NCBI RefSeq assembly: GCF_040546025.1
Contig: NZ_JBEPNA010000009.1
Span: 47,220 to 111,219 of the forward strand
Direction of reading: 5' to 3'
DNA length: 64,000 bases
Source: Marisediminicola sp040546025
GTDB lineage: Bacteria > Actinomycetota > Actinomycetes > Actinomycetales > Microbacteriaceae
A model generated the notes under the pieces. That model saw nothing but the letters and a program-made list of their open reading frames with translations, did no database searches and was not told the DNA's origin. The translations under genes and the position numbers were made by a program. Every line of letters begins with the position of its first letter. The first letter of the stretch is position 1. This document shows, one piece after another, positions 23,518 to 32,722 of the stretch.

Positions 23518-24993
23518 GTGAGCACCCAAGCCCCGATCGACGTCGCCCTCATTGGCGGCGGTGTCATGAGCGCCACCCTCGGCGCCCTCATCAAGCAGCT
23601 GCAGCCCGACTGGACGATCACGATCTTCGAACGCCTCAGCGATGTCGCCAGAGAGTCGTCGAACCCGTGGAACAACGCCGGAACCGGTCACTCCGCGCTC
23701 TGCGAGCTCAACTACACTCCCGAGAAGCCCGACGGCACGATCGAGATCTCGAGTGCGGTAAAGGTCAACGAGCAGTTCCAGATCTCCCGTCAGTTCTGGG
23801 CCCACCTCGTGGCGAAGGGGCTCCTGCCCGACCCGCAGGCGTTCATCAACCCCGTCCCGCACATGAGTTTCGTCTGGGGTGAGGCGAACGTCGCCTACCT
23901 GCGCAAGCGGTTCGAGGCGCTCAAGGACCACCCGCTCTTCGCGGGAATGGAGTACAGCGAAGACGCCGCGGTCATCCGCACATGGGCGCCCGCAATGATC
24001 GCCGGCCGGCTGAAGTCGGAAAAGATCGCCGCAACGAAGATCGACTCCGGCACCGACATCGACTTCGGCGCGCTCACCAACGGACTGTTTGACTACATCA
24101 CCGACAACGGCGCCGACCTCCGCACCGAGCACACCGTGACAGGGCTCAAGCAGCAGCAGGACGGCTCGTGGCGCATCCGCCTCAAGGAGGAGGTCGGAAT
24201 GACCCGCCTGGATGTCTCGGCGCGGTTCGTGTTCGTCGGGGCCGGCGGCGGTGCGCTCCGACTGCTGCAGAAGTCCGGGATCCCCGAGGCGCGCGGCTTC
24301 GGCGGATTCCCCGTCAGCGGGCAGTTCCTGCGCACCGACAACCCCGACCTCGTCGCCCGGCATCAGGCCAAGGCCTACGGCAAGGCCGCCGTCGGCTCGC
24401 CGCCGATGTCGGTGCCGCACCTCGACACGCGCATTGTCGACGGCGAGGCGAGCCTCATGTTTGGTCCGTACGCCGGGTTCAGCCCGAAGTTCCTCAAAAC
24501 GGGCTCCTGGCTTGACCTGATCGCCTCGGTGCGTCCGCACAACCTCCTGCCGATGCTCGCGGTCGGGCGCGACAATCTCGACCTCACCTGGTACCTCGTC
24601 AAGCAGGTGCTCGCCAGCCGCCGCACGAAGTTCGCGGCGCTCACCGAGTTCATGCCGAACGCCAAGCCAGCGGACTGGTACGAGATCACGGCGGGTCAGC
24701 GCGTGCAGGTCATCAAGAAGGATGACAATAAGGGCGGCGTTCTCCAGTTCGGCACCGAGGTGGTCACCTCGGCCGACGGCACGATCGCCGGTCTTCTCGG
24801 GGCCTCCCCCGGCGCGTCGACCGCGGTGCCGATCATGCTCACCGTTCTCGAGCGCTGCTTCCCCGAGCACATCGCGGGCTGGACGCCGACGATCAAAAAG
24901 ATGATCCCGAGCTACGGCAAGGCCCTCGCCGAGAACGCGGCGCTCGCGAAGAAGACCATCGCGTCGACGAAGAAGGCACTCGCGATCACCTGA
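23518..24993 (+). CDS. mqo: Malate:quinone oxidoreductase
   Basis: The 491-residue flavoprotein shows the FAD motif VALIGGGVMSATLGALI and the Mqo-specific segments NNAGTGHSALCELNYTP, FINPVPHMSFVWGE and SLMFGPYAGFSPKFLK. It oxidises malate to oxaloacetate and passes electrons to the quinone pool at the inner face of the membrane, a TCA-cycle step used by many actinobacteria alongside or instead of NAD-malate dehydrogenase. It is a single gene with its own leaderless-type promoter. The length is that of the family. Confidence 0.97.
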   Translation: MSTQAPIDVALIGGGVMSATLGALIKQLQPDWTITIFERLSDVARESSNPWNNAGTGHSALCELNYTPEKPDGTIEISSAVKVNEQFQISRQFWAHLVAKGLLPDPQAFINPVPHMSFVWGEANVAYLRKRFEALKDHPLFAGMEYSEDAAVIRTWAPAMIAGRLKSEKIAATKIDSGTDIDFGALTNGLFDYITDNGADLRTEHTVTGLKQQQDGSWRIRLKEEVGMTRLDVSARFVFVGAGGGALRLLQKSGIPEARGFGGFPVSGQFLRTDNPDLVARHQAKAYGKAAVGSPPMSVPHLDTRIVDGEASLMFGPYAGFSPKFLKTGSWLDLIASVRPHNLLPMLAVGRDNLDLTWYLVKQVLASRRTKFAALTEFMPNAKPADWYEITAGQRVQVIKKDDNKGGVLQFGTEVVTSADGTIAGLLGASPGASTAVPIMLTVLERCFPEHIAGWTPTIKKMIPSYGKALAENAALAKKTIASTKKALAIT

Positions 24994-25093
24994 GTCGGAC
25001 GTGGCGAAACGGGGCACAGGATGCCTCGGTATCCCACCAGCTGAGCGTCCGCGCCTCCCACAACGGGGTACAGATCGAGAAACGCCCGTCGGC

Positions 25094-25099
25094 TAGTTT
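25094..25099 (+). promoter_or_regulatory. -10 hexamer TAGTTT, leaderless promoter of the kinase operon
   Basis: TAGTTT lies six bases before ATG 25106. Upstream (25045-25072) an ACGGGG-type direct repeat (ACGGGGCACAG at about 25009 and ACGGGGTACAG at about 25062) could be a regulatory site, but this is weak. Confidence 0.45.
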
Positions 25100-25105
25100 G
25101 GTTGG

Positions 25106-26359
25106 ATGGCGGTGAGTTCGGACGTATTGGGGCGGATGTCGCTCGGTCTCCCGCCGCACCTGACGCCGCGAGCGGTGAGCCGCTCGTTCATCAGCGCCAT
25201 CCACGTGACCGCGGTCGTCTGCCTTGTCGGTGCGATGATCGTCTCCCTCGCGTTCCAGCTGGAGTGGCCGAACCTGATCTTCTGGCCAGCAGTACTCGCG
25301 CTCGTACCCGTGCTCGTAATGCTGTACCTCCTCGACCGAACCCCGACCAACTTCTTCTCGGTCTCCTACCTCATCATCGGCGGAGCATCGGTCTACTGGT
25401 ACAGCCTGACCTTTGCGAGCCAGATCGAACTCGAAAGCTTCGCTGATTCGATCACCGTGGCGCTGCCCAAGATCGCGCTGATGCTCGTCGGCGGGGCTGG
25501 TATCGGCGCGCCTGCCGCGCTGCGTTGGGCAACCAGCGGATTTCTCGTCGCCGAGCTCGCGTCGTTTGCCGCAATCGTGCAGACGTCTCAGCAGTTCGCG
25601 CTCGACGAGATCTCGATCGCCGCGTACCTCATCACGGCTATGGTGCTGGTCGGCTCGTGGATCGGGCAGAGCGGAGCGAGGCGGATGCAGCCGCTGCTCT
25701 ACCGCGCGGCGAAGGAGGAACTTGTCGCCGCGCTCCGCCACCGCATGGAGCTGAGGGCCGCCGCCCTCCTGCACGACACCGTGCTCAACCACATGTCCGT
25801 CATCGCGGAGTCGTCCCCGGGGGAGCTCGACCCGCTGCTGCGGGAGCAGATCAGGCGGGACCTGGCGCTGCTCGTGGGCGAGGAATGGCTGACGGAGGCG
25901 CCTCGTGCCGACGCGAGCAACGACACCGATTGGCACGACAGCGACCTCTCCCGGACTGTGTGCGAGGCGCGAGCGATGGGCCTCGAGGTCGATACCACCG
26001 GCGACACGACGGTCCTCCTGCGGCTCGAAGGCGAGAAGTCGCGCGAGCTCGCTCTCGCGGTCAAGCAGTGCCTCGTCAACGTGCTCAGGCATTCGGGAAG
26101 CTCCGATGCCGAAGTCGTCATCTACGGTGCCGATGACGAAGTGCTCGTCATGGTCGTCGACACCGGATGCGGGTTCGACACCGACGCGATCGGGCCAGAT
26201 CGGCTCGGTCTCAGGACGTCGGTGCACCAGCGCATCGAAGCCGTCGGTGGAACAGTGCAGGTCTGGTCGACGGCGGGGCGTGGAACCTCGATCGTGATCC
26301 GCCTGCCTGTCGGACCGGCCTCATCCGCCCGTCCGATTGCCTCGGGGAGTGCCCGGTGA
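25106..26359 (+). CDS. Membrane sensor histidine kinase (NarL/LuxR-partner type)
   Basis: The 417-residue protein has about five to six membrane helices in residues 30-190 with no large extracellular domain. An H-box-like segment (AALLHDTVLNHMSVI, His223) follows, and then a GHKL ATPase domain: NVLRHSGSSDAEV (N-box), VVDTGCGFD (G1), DRLGLRTSVHQRIEAVGG and AGRGTSIVIRLP (G2). This fits kinases that pair with LuxR-type regulators, and one is encoded two genes downstream. The next gene overlaps by four bases (GTGA). The signal sensed is unknown; a membrane-embedded input is likely. Confidence 0.87.
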   Translation: MAVSSDVLGRMSLGLPPHLTPRAVSRSFISAIHVTAVVCLVGAMIVSLAFQLEWPNLIFWPAVLALVPVLVMLYLLDRTPTNFFSVSYLIIGGASVYWYSLTFASQIELESFADSITVALPKIALMLVGGAGIGAPAALRWATSGFLVAELASFAAIVQTSQQFALDEISIAAYLITAMVLVGSWIGQSGARRMQPLLYRAAKEELVAALRHRMELRAAALLHDTVLNHMSVIAESSPGELDPLLREQIRRDLALLVGEEWLTEAPRADASNDTDWHDSDLSRTVCEARAMGLEVDTTGDTTVLLRLEGEKSRELALAVKQCLVNVLRHSGSSDAEVVIYGADDEVLVMVVDTGCGFDTDAIGPDRLGLRTSVHQRIEAVGGTVQVWSTAGRGTSIVIRLPVGPASSARPIASGSAR

Positions 26360-27501
26360 CCGGCGCGGAGGTCACCGCCCAACGGCTGGACCCCGCGGGT
26401 ACCCTCGGCGCCCACTTCCTCACCATCGTTCTGGTTGTCATCGCCTATCTCTGGGCGATCGCCTTCTCCTTGCTCGCGCTGTCGCGGGGCGGCGAGACGG
26501 CTCCCGCGCTCGGGGCCCTCATGGTGCTCGCGATCGCCTGCGCGCTCGTCGTCTACGCATCGGGCGAAGGGCACGGGGTGTTCACCGCCGGCATCCACCT
26601 GATGGTGCACGCTCTGGTGGTCGCAAGCTTTTTACTGGCGAGCTGGTCGAGCTGGTCGACCGACGACTTCAGCAGGGACCAGTGGGCACCGCTCAGCCTC
26701 GGCATCCTGATGGTCGCGGTGGCCCCGTACCGCCCCGCACGCGAACTCATCGCCGGAGGTAGCGCATCGGCCCTCGTCATGGGCGCCGTGACATTCGCCC
26801 ACGCTGTCGTTGCCCGGACAACCTCGCCGCCGCTGGCCGTCGCGGTCGTCGCGGTGATCGGTGTCGTCGCGCTCTGTTACGGGGCGGCGATGTACTCTCA
26901 GCGCACGGTCGAGGCGCTCCAGCGTTGGCACCGGCGGGCGGATGTCGTCGCGGAAGCGCTCGCCGACGAGGTGCGGGTGGGGATAGCCCGCTCGGTGCAG
27001 CAGGATCGCGTGACGATCCTCAACCGCGATGTCGTGCCCTTCTTCGGCGACCTGCTCGGTCGCGAGACGATCACTGACGTCGACCGCGCCCGGGCACGGT
27101 ATATCGCCACCGCAATCCGCAGCGTGATGGTCGCCGACGCCGACCGCACCTGGCTCGAGGTCGTGGTGCAGCAGGCCGGCCGCCCCGGGCGCGCGCTGAT
27201 CGCGGTCGACGATCCCCACTTCCTCGCCTCCATGATGACGACGGCGCAGCGCACCGCGCTGCGCGCCCACGTCGTCGCGCTCGCCGCCGACCGCAAGGTC
27301 GCCGAGGGCTTCTCGATCGTGCTCTCCCGGCACGGCCGGCTGTGCGTCGGCACCCTCACGGTTCCCATCGTCTCCGCAGACCACGCCCTGCGAACCCGGT
27401 ATGCCCCGATTCATTCGGTCATGCGAGTCGCATTCGACTCCGTCAGCATCCAGACCCACCCTCCTGACCTGATTGTGAGATTCACCTATGAGCATTCGTG
27501 A
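26356..27501 (+). CDS. Kinase-like membrane protein lacking histidine-kinase catalytic motifs
   Basis: The 381-residue protein has about six hydrophobic helices (20-185), then a helical segment (ALADEVRVGIARSVQQDRVTILNRDVVPFFGDLL), then a mixed domain to the end. Size and layout copy the upstream kinase, but I see no phosphoacceptor H-box and no N, G1 or G2 boxes. It is therefore either a degenerate kinase or a dedicated accessory sensor. It overlaps the kinase by four bases and the response regulator by 14, so all three are translationally coupled. I do not recognise a named family. Confidence 0.75.
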   Translation: MTGAEVTAQRLDPAGTLGAHFLTIVLVVIAYLWAIAFSLLALSRGGETAPALGALMVLAIACALVVYASGEGHGVFTAGIHLMVHALVVASFLLASWSSWSTDDFSRDQWAPLSLGILMVAVAPYRPARELIAGGSASALVMGAVTFAHAVVARTTSPPLAVAVVAVIGVVALCYGAAMYSQRTVEALQRWHRRADVVAEALADEVRVGIARSVQQDRVTILNRDVVPFFGDLLGRETITDVDRARARYIATAIRSVMVADADRTWLEVVVQQAGRPGRALIAVDDPHFLASMMTTAQRTALRAHVVALAADRKVAEGFSIVLSRHGRLCVGTLTVPIVSADHALRTRYAPIHSVMRVAFDSVSIQTHPPDLIVRFTYEHS

Positions 27502-28150
27502 GACGACGAGCCGGCGGATCCGGCTCGCGATCCTCGACGACCACGAGATGCTGCTCGACACCATGAGCAGTTGGATCAAGGTCAACGCGACCGACTTCGA
27601 TCTGGCGCTCAGTGCGGCGTCCTGGCTCGACCTCGTGCACAGCGACAACTTTCCGACCGAACTCGTGCTCATCGACTTCCAGCTGCGGGAGCACATCTCG
27701 ATCGAAGCGCGAGTGCGCACGTGCCGTGCGGCCGGGGCGAAGGTCGTCGTGATTTCGAGCCTCGATACCCGCGAGGCGCGGCAGCGGGCGCTGGATGCCG
27801 GGGCATCCGCGTTCCTGTCGAAGTCGCTCCCGATGGTCGAGATCATGGACGAGGTGCGTGCCGTGATGGGCGCCCCGCGGGACTCACAGCCGCCGAGGGA
27901 CTGGCGGCCGCTGCCGAGCGGGGCGACCTCCTACCCGCGCCCCAAGCTCAGTGCCGGGGAAACTGAAGCGCTTAGGCTGTACGCGTCGGGCTCGAGCACG
28001 ACCGAGGTCGCGCGTGAGATGAACGTGCAGTATGAGACCGCGAAAACCTACATTCGCCGGGTGCGTGAGAAATACGCCAAGGTGAATCGACCGGCGGGGA
28101 AGAAGGCGGACCTCATCCGCCGTGCTGCCGAGGACGGATACCTGCTCTGA
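27488..28150 (+). CDS. LuxR/NarL-family response regulator
   Basis: The 220-residue protein has a receiver domain with the acidic pair Asp17/Asp18, phosphoacceptor Asp63 (VLIDFQL) and Lys112 (FLSKS). A C-terminal helix-turn-helix of the LuxR type (ETEALRLYASGSSTTEVAREM) is near residues 157-200. It is the likely partner of the kinase at 25106. Its start lies inside the end of the kinase-like gene (14-base overlap), and its stop overlaps the tdk start (TGATG). Target genes are unknown. Confidence 0.9.
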   Translation: MSIRETTSRRIRLAILDDHEMLLDTMSSWIKVNATDFDLALSAASWLDLVHSDNFPTELVLIDFQLREHISIEARVRTCRAAGAKVVVISSLDTREARQRALDAGASAFLSKSLPMVEIMDEVRAVMGAPRDSQPPRDWRPLPSGATSYPRPKLSAGETEALRLYASGSSTTEVAREMNVQYETAKTYIRRVREKYAKVNRPAGKKADLIRRAAEDGYLL

Positions 28151-28815
28151 TGGCGAAGCTCTATTTTCGGTATGGCGCGATGAACAGCGGCAAGAGCACG
28201 GCGATGCTCCAGGCGGCGTTCAACTACGAGGAGCGCGGCCAGCAGGTGCTTCTGGCCAAACCCCAGATCGACACCAAGGGCGATTCAGCGATCGTCTCCC
28301 GGCTCGGGGTGAGTCGCCCGGTCAACTTCGTGCTCTCGCCCGGAGAGGACGCCTACAGGGCCTTCACTGCCCAGCGGGAGCAGGTTCGGTCCAGCACGGG
28401 GCTCGACGTGAGTTGTCTCCTCGTCGACGAGGCCCAGTTCCTCACGGAGTCGCAAGTGGACGACCTCCTGCGTATCGCGATTCGCGAGGGGGTCCCCGTG
28501 CTTGCCTACGGCATCCGCACCGACTTCCAGACGGTCGCGTTCCCTGGCAGCCGAAGGCTGCTCGAGATCGCCCACTCCCTCGAGGAGTTGAAGACCATCT
28601 GCCGCTGCGGCCGTAAGGCTGTGTTCAACGCGCGCACCATCGACGGAGTGTTCGTCTTCGACGGAGACCAGGTCGCGATCGACGGAGTGGACGTCGCGTA
28701 TGAGTCGCTCTGTGGCGCCTGCTACCTCGAGGAGAGCGGGGGAGTGCTCAACAGCGGGCGCCGTCCCCGGGCCGACTTCAGCTACGGGTCGGCCCCCGAC
28801 GCCGACTTCGCCTGA
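28150..28815 (+). CDS. tdk: Thymidine kinase, type II
   Basis: The 221-residue protein has the type II P-loop YGAMNSGKSTAML, the DEAQF motif (LLVDEAQFL), and two cysteine pairs in ICRCGRKA and LCGACYLEE that form the structural zinc site. It phosphorylates salvaged thymidine to dTMP. It overlaps the response-regulator stop, so the signalling operon reads straight into it; that may be packing rather than function. A strong hairpin follows 30 bases later. Confidence 0.95.
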   Translation: MAKLYFRYGAMNSGKSTAMLQAAFNYEERGQQVLLAKPQIDTKGDSAIVSRLGVSRPVNFVLSPGEDAYRAFTAQREQVRSSTGLDVSCLLVDEAQFLTESQVDDLLRIAIREGVPVLAYGIRTDFQTVAFPGSRRLLEIAHSLEELKTICRCGRKAVFNARTIDGVFVFDGDQVAIDGVDVAYESLCGACYLEESGGVLNSGRRPRADFSYGSAPDADFA

Positions 28816-28845
28816 TCGCCCCGCGCACCCCGGCCGGGTTAACGA

Positions 28846-28876
28846 ACTCAGGGCCGCACACTGTGCGGCCCTGAGT
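28846..28876. terminator. Strong hairpin between tdk and tRNA-Pro
   Basis: ACTCAGGGCCGCACA and TGTGCGGCCCTGAGT form a perfect 15-base stem around a single base. There is no long T-run, so it may act as an intrinsic terminator with a weak tail, stopping tdk transcripts on one side and tRNA-Pro transcripts on the other. Confidence 0.75.
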
Positions 28877-28882
28877 CATATG

Positions 28883-28956
<74 letters not shown>

Positions 28957-28991
28957 ATCAACCCGAACAAACCGACGGCCCGTTCGACTAC

Positions 28992-29957
28992 TCAACCAGA
29001 ATAGCTGAAATCGTCGCCCGTCAAAGTCACCAGCACGGCTTCGGGCTTGCAGGCGAACCGAACGGGGGCGTAAATCGAGGTTCCGAGCCCGGCGGAGACG
29101 TTCAGGTACGCGGCCCTGAGCGCGTGATGCCACAGGCTGAGACCGCGAACCTGCTCCCTGGGAATGTCGCAATTGGTCACGAGCGCCCCGTATCCGGGCA
29201 CGCACACCTGGCCGCCGTGGGTGTGACCGGAGAAGATCACGTCGGCTCCGTTCGTCACGAGGGAATTGAGCACGCGGCGGTAGGGCGCGTGGGCGAGGGC
29301 GATCGAGACCACGTCAGGACCGTCCCGCTCGTCGAGCCAACCGACGTTCTCGCGCAGCTCGTCCAGTGCACCGGGCAGCTTGTCGAGCCTGTCGAAGCCG
29401 GCATGGGGATCGTTGACGCCCATGAACTCGAGGCGCGCACCCTTGATCGACATCGCGCGCGCGGTGTTGTTGAGGCCCAGCCAGCCAAGCCCGTCGAAGA
29501 ACGCCTCGAGCGCGGCCGTGTCGAGGTTCGGCTTCGTGCCCCGTGCGCTCTTCGACGGCCCCGTGAGGTAGCCGAGGGGGTTCTTCGCCTCGGGCCCGAC
29601 GTAGTCGTTGGATCCGTGCACGTAGACCCCGGGCACGTTGCGGAACGGCTCGAGCGCATACTCGAGCCCGACGAGCCCGTCCTGATGGCCGAGGTTGTCA
29701 CCCGTGTTGACGATGAGGTCCGGCTCGAAGATCGCGAGCGAGCGAATCCAGTCCTGCTTGGCCCGCTGCCACGGCGCCATGTGGATGTCGGAGAGGTGCA
29801 GCAGCGTGAGCGGTCGGGCTCCGGGCGCCAGCAGCGGGAGGGTCTCCCTCCTGATGCTGAAGGCGTTGCGCTCGACGAGGGCACCCCAGGCGAGGGCACC
29901 CAGACCGAGAGCGGCCGCCGTCGCCAGCGCGGCCCCGGCGCGGCTCGAGTTCGTCAC
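28992..29957 (-). CDS. Metallophosphoesterase, YkuE/YaeI-like
   Basis: The 321-residue protein starts with a hydrophobic anchor (about 8-28) and has the calcineurin-like motif series: LLHLSDIHMAP, IVNTGDNLG, VYVHGSNDY and IFSGHTHGGQV. Family members act outside or at the membrane on phosphoesters such as UDP-diacylglucosamine-type lipids or other substrates. GTG 29957 shares one base with the stop of the penicillin-binding-protein gene upstream, so the two are co-translated, which hints at an envelope role. The substrate cannot be determined. Confidence 0.88.
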   Translation of the reverse strand: MTNSSRAGAALATAAALGLGALAWGALVERNAFSIRRETLPLLAPGARPLTLLHLSDIHMAPWQRAKQDWIRSLAIFEPDLIVNTGDNLGHQDGLVGLEYALEPFRNVPGVYVHGSNDYVGPEAKNPLGYLTGPSKSARGTKPNLDTAALEAFFDGLGWLGLNNTARAMSIKGARLEFMGVNDPHAGFDRLDKLPGALDELRENVGWLDERDGPDVVSIALAHAPYRRVLNSLVTNGADVIFSGHTHGGQVCVPGYGALVTNCDIPREQVRGLSLWHHALRAAYLNVSAGLGTSIYAPVRFACKPEAVLVTLTGDDFSYSG

Positions 29958-32509
29958 TAGCAGTCGGGATCTTCGCCAGGCACAATCACGCCACCGTTCA
30001 CGGTAAGCGTCACCGCCGTGGATTTCGACGTGGGTGTGCCGCCGGTCGGGTCGCTCGCGACCACCTCGCACTTGTCCGGTGGAACGCTCGGCGTCCATTT
30101 CACCGAGACCGAGGTGAACCCCTCATCCCCCAGCGTCTTGAGTGCGTCCTTCACCTGCGTGCCGACGACGTTCGGCACGGTCGCGGACAGGCTGCCGTCG
30201 CTCGTGAATACGCGCACCAGGGTCCCCTTGGACACAAGTGCACCCGAGCCGGGGTCAGTCGACGCGACGCGTCCGGCGGCAATCTCCGACGCGATCGTTC
30301 CGCCATCAGCGAAAGCCAGGCCGAGGCTCTGGATCACGCTGCGCGCCTGATCGATGCTCTGGCCGGCCACGTTGGGCACGGACTGGGTCGAGCCGCGGAT
30401 GAGCTCAGGGGGCGGTTCAGGGAAATCGGCTGTTGTGGCGTATAGCGGAGAGCCATCGAGCGCGGTTTGCACGGGCTTCATGATGCGGTGACGTGCAGAG
30501 TTCGCGTTGCCGCTGGCGAGGTCCACGCGTGAGATGACCTGTTGGCCGACGATATTCCCGACCCAGACGGCGCTGGCGACCCGGGTGCTCGCCGACGTGA
30601 CCCACGTCTGCAGCGAGTCGTCAGTTGTCCCAGTTTTTCCGAGTACCACTGTGCCGTCCCCCGGGTTTGAGGCGGAGCCGGTCCCCCCGCTGTTCATGAC
30701 GCCCTTCAGGGCGGCGGCGGCGGCGGCGGCGACCTCCGGTGAGATGGCCTGGTTGCACTTCTGGGTCTGCCCCACGAGCTCAGTGCCGTTGGCGTCGACG
30801 ACCTTGTCGACCGCGATCGGCTGGCAGAGGATACCGCCGCTCGCGACCGTCGCATAGGCGTTCGCCATCGTGAGGGGCGCGATCTCGTTGGTGCCGAGAA
30901 TAGCGCTGGGGTAAATGAGCAGTTCGTTCCCATCCGCGCGGTGAACGCCCATCGACTTCGCCGTTTCGCGGATGTCGCAGAGGTCGAGCTTCGACGCCAT
31001 ATCGATGAATGCCGCGTTGATCGACTGGTTCGTCGCGGTCTGGACCGAGACGCGGCCGGCGCTGGTCCTGGTGAAGTTATTCGGCTTGTACGGCTCGGCG
31101 AGCTTCATCGTGCCGCCCTCGCAGTTCGCGGGAAAGGAAGAGTACCCCTTCACGTTACCGTCGACGACCTCGCGCAGGCCGCGACCGTTCTGCAGCCAGT
31201 TGACGAGTGTGAACAGCTTGTAGGTTGAGCCGGTCTGGAACCCGGACGACTGCCCGTACTCCCTGTCGGTGTTGAAGTTGACCGCCGTGGTCGTGGGGCC
31301 ACCGCCCTCGCCGGAGTTATCGTACGACTTGTTCTGGGCCATGATGACGATTCGCCCGGTCCCGACCTCGACGGTCGAGATGGCGGCACCAAGCTCGAAC
31401 CTCGTCTCATCGGCCGGCGTCTGCGTGGCGAGCACCTGTTCCGCATGCGCCTGCTGGTCGAGGTCGACAGTCGTGTAGATGTCGTATCCGCCCCGCTTCC
31501 AATTCTGGTAGCGCTCATCTTCGGTCGTGCCGAGGGCTTCGAGGTTCTTGACGTTGCGCACGACGTAGTCGCAGAAGTGCTTCGCGCCGGACGCGGAGAG
31601 ACAGCCGTTCCGGGGTGGACTGACGAGGACCGTGGTGTCGTCGACCGGCGTCGAGATTGCCTCGTCGTACTGCTCCTTGGTGAGCATGTCCTGTTCGACC
31701 ATGTTGCCCAGGATCGCGTCGCGCCGGACTTGATTGCGCTCGCGATTTTCTGCAATGTCGGGGCGCCGTGACGGTGGAGCCTGCACGATTCCGAGGAGGC
31801 TCGCCGCCTGGGCCGCGGTCAGGTCCTTCGCGGTTGTCGAGTAGTACTGCTGCGCGGCAGACTCGATGCCGTAGGTGTTGCCTCCGAAGCCGGCGATGTT
31901 GAGGTAGGCAAGCAGGATCTCGTCCTTGGTGTACCGCTTCTCGAGGCCGATCGCCAGCTTCGCCTCCTTGAGCTTGCGGTCGATGGTCGACGCCTGCGCG
32001 GCGGCGATGCCGGCCTGCCGCTTCTCCTCCGTGTCGTAGGTGAGGGCCTCCTGGATGAGGAGGTTCTTGACGAGCTGCTGCGACAGCGTCGACGCGCCCT
32101 GCGTCGAGCTCGACGTGACGTTGTTGATCGCGGCCCGAACTATCCCAGCAAGGTCCACCCCGCCGTGCTCGTAGAAACGCTCGTCCTCGCCCGCGATTGC
32201 GGCGTCCTTAACGAACTGCGACACCTCGTCCCACGCGACTTCCTCGCGGTTCTGGTCGTAGATCTGGGCGAATGGCACCTGCTGGCCCGCCTGCAACGCC
32301 CACAGCGTGTTCCGCTGCGACTGCTGGTTGATGACCATGTAGTCGGGCAGATCCTCGAAAATACCGACGGTGTTGTTCGCGGTCATGCTCGTCACGGCGA
32401 TGGCTGGCGTGACCATGGCGGTGACGAGCACCCCCGCGAGAGCGCTGAAACCGAGAAAGCCGAGGATCGCGCCAAAGACACCAACGGGTTTCAAATTTTG
32501 GGCAGCCAT
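29957..32509 (-). CDS. Class A penicillin-binding protein with two PASTA domains
   Basis: The 850-residue protein has an N-terminal membrane anchor (about 8-40). A GT51 glycosyltransferase domain follows, with catalytic Glu108 in GEDERFYEHGG and QGASTLSQQLVKN. The transpeptidase domain has Ser428-Lys431 (STYK), SIN at 496-498 and KTG at 625-627. Two C-terminal PASTA domains (about 705-770 and 775-840) probably bind peptidoglycan fragments. It polymerises and cross-links peptidoglycan outside the membrane, like mycobacterial PonA. A metallophosphoesterase is fused behind it in the same transcript, and the small DUF4177-like gene diverges from its start. Confidence 0.94.
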   Translation of the reverse strand: MAAQNLKPVGVFGAILGFLGFSALAGVLVTAMVTPAIAVTSMTANNTVGIFEDLPDYMVINQQSQRNTLWALQAGQQVPFAQIYDQNREEVAWDEVSQFVKDAAIAGEDERFYEHGGVDLAGIVRAAINNVTSSSTQGASTLSQQLVKNLLIQEALTYDTEEKRQAGIAAAQASTIDRKLKEAKLAIGLEKRYTKDEILLAYLNIAGFGGNTYGIESAAQQYYSTTAKDLTAAQAASLLGIVQAPPSRRPDIAENRERNQVRRDAILGNMVEQDMLTKEQYDEAISTPVDDTTVLVSPPRNGCLSASGAKHFCDYVVRNVKNLEALGTTEDERYQNWKRGGYDIYTTVDLDQQAHAEQVLATQTPADETRFELGAAISTVEVGTGRIVIMAQNKSYDNSGEGGGPTTTAVNFNTDREYGQSSGFQTGSTYKLFTLVNWLQNGRGLREVVDGNVKGYSSFPANCEGGTMKLAEPYKPNNFTRTSAGRVSVQTATNQSINAAFIDMASKLDLCDIRETAKSMGVHRADGNELLIYPSAILGTNEIAPLTMANAYATVASGGILCQPIAVDKVVDANGTELVGQTQKCNQAISPEVAAAAAAALKGVMNSGGTGSASNPGDGTVVLGKTGTTDDSLQTWVTSASTRVASAVWVGNIVGQQVISRVDLASGNANSARHRIMKPVQTALDGSPLYATTADFPEPPPELIRGSTQSVPNVAGQSIDQARSVIQSLGLAFADGGTIASEIAAGRVASTDPGSGALVSKGTLVRVFTSDGSLSATVPNVVGTQVKDALKTLGDEGFTSVSVKWTPSVPPDKCEVVASDPTGGTPTSKSTAVTLTVNGGVIVPGEDPDC

Positions 32510-32560
32510 ATGATCAAGGGTAAGTCATACGCCCCTATTTCAATCTGAATGGACACTTCG

Positions 32561-32722
32561 ATGCCAACTTGGGAGTATCTGACAACCCCCCTCATGATCC
32601 ACAACACCGCCGCGATCCTCAACAACTGGGGGTCCGACGGGTGGGAACTCGTGCAGGTCGTCAACGGCCCGGAGGGCGGCCTTGTCGCCTACCTCAAGCG
32701 TGAAAAAAAGGAGAATTCCTGA
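32561..32722 (+). CDS. Small DUF4177-like protein (53 residues)
   Basis: This short frame encodes MPTWEYLTTPLMIHNTAAIL and then NNWGSDGWELVQVVNGPEGG and ends in a lysine-rich tail. The WEY...L...GWELV...G pattern is that of DUF4177-type small proteins of unknown function. Its TGA overlaps the ATG of the RidA gene, so the two are coupled. ATG 32549 is in frame and would add four residues. It diverges from the penicillin-binding-protein gene. Confidence 0.75.
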   Translation: MPTWEYLTTPLMIHNTAAILNNWGSDGWELVQVVNGPEGGLVAYLKREKKENS

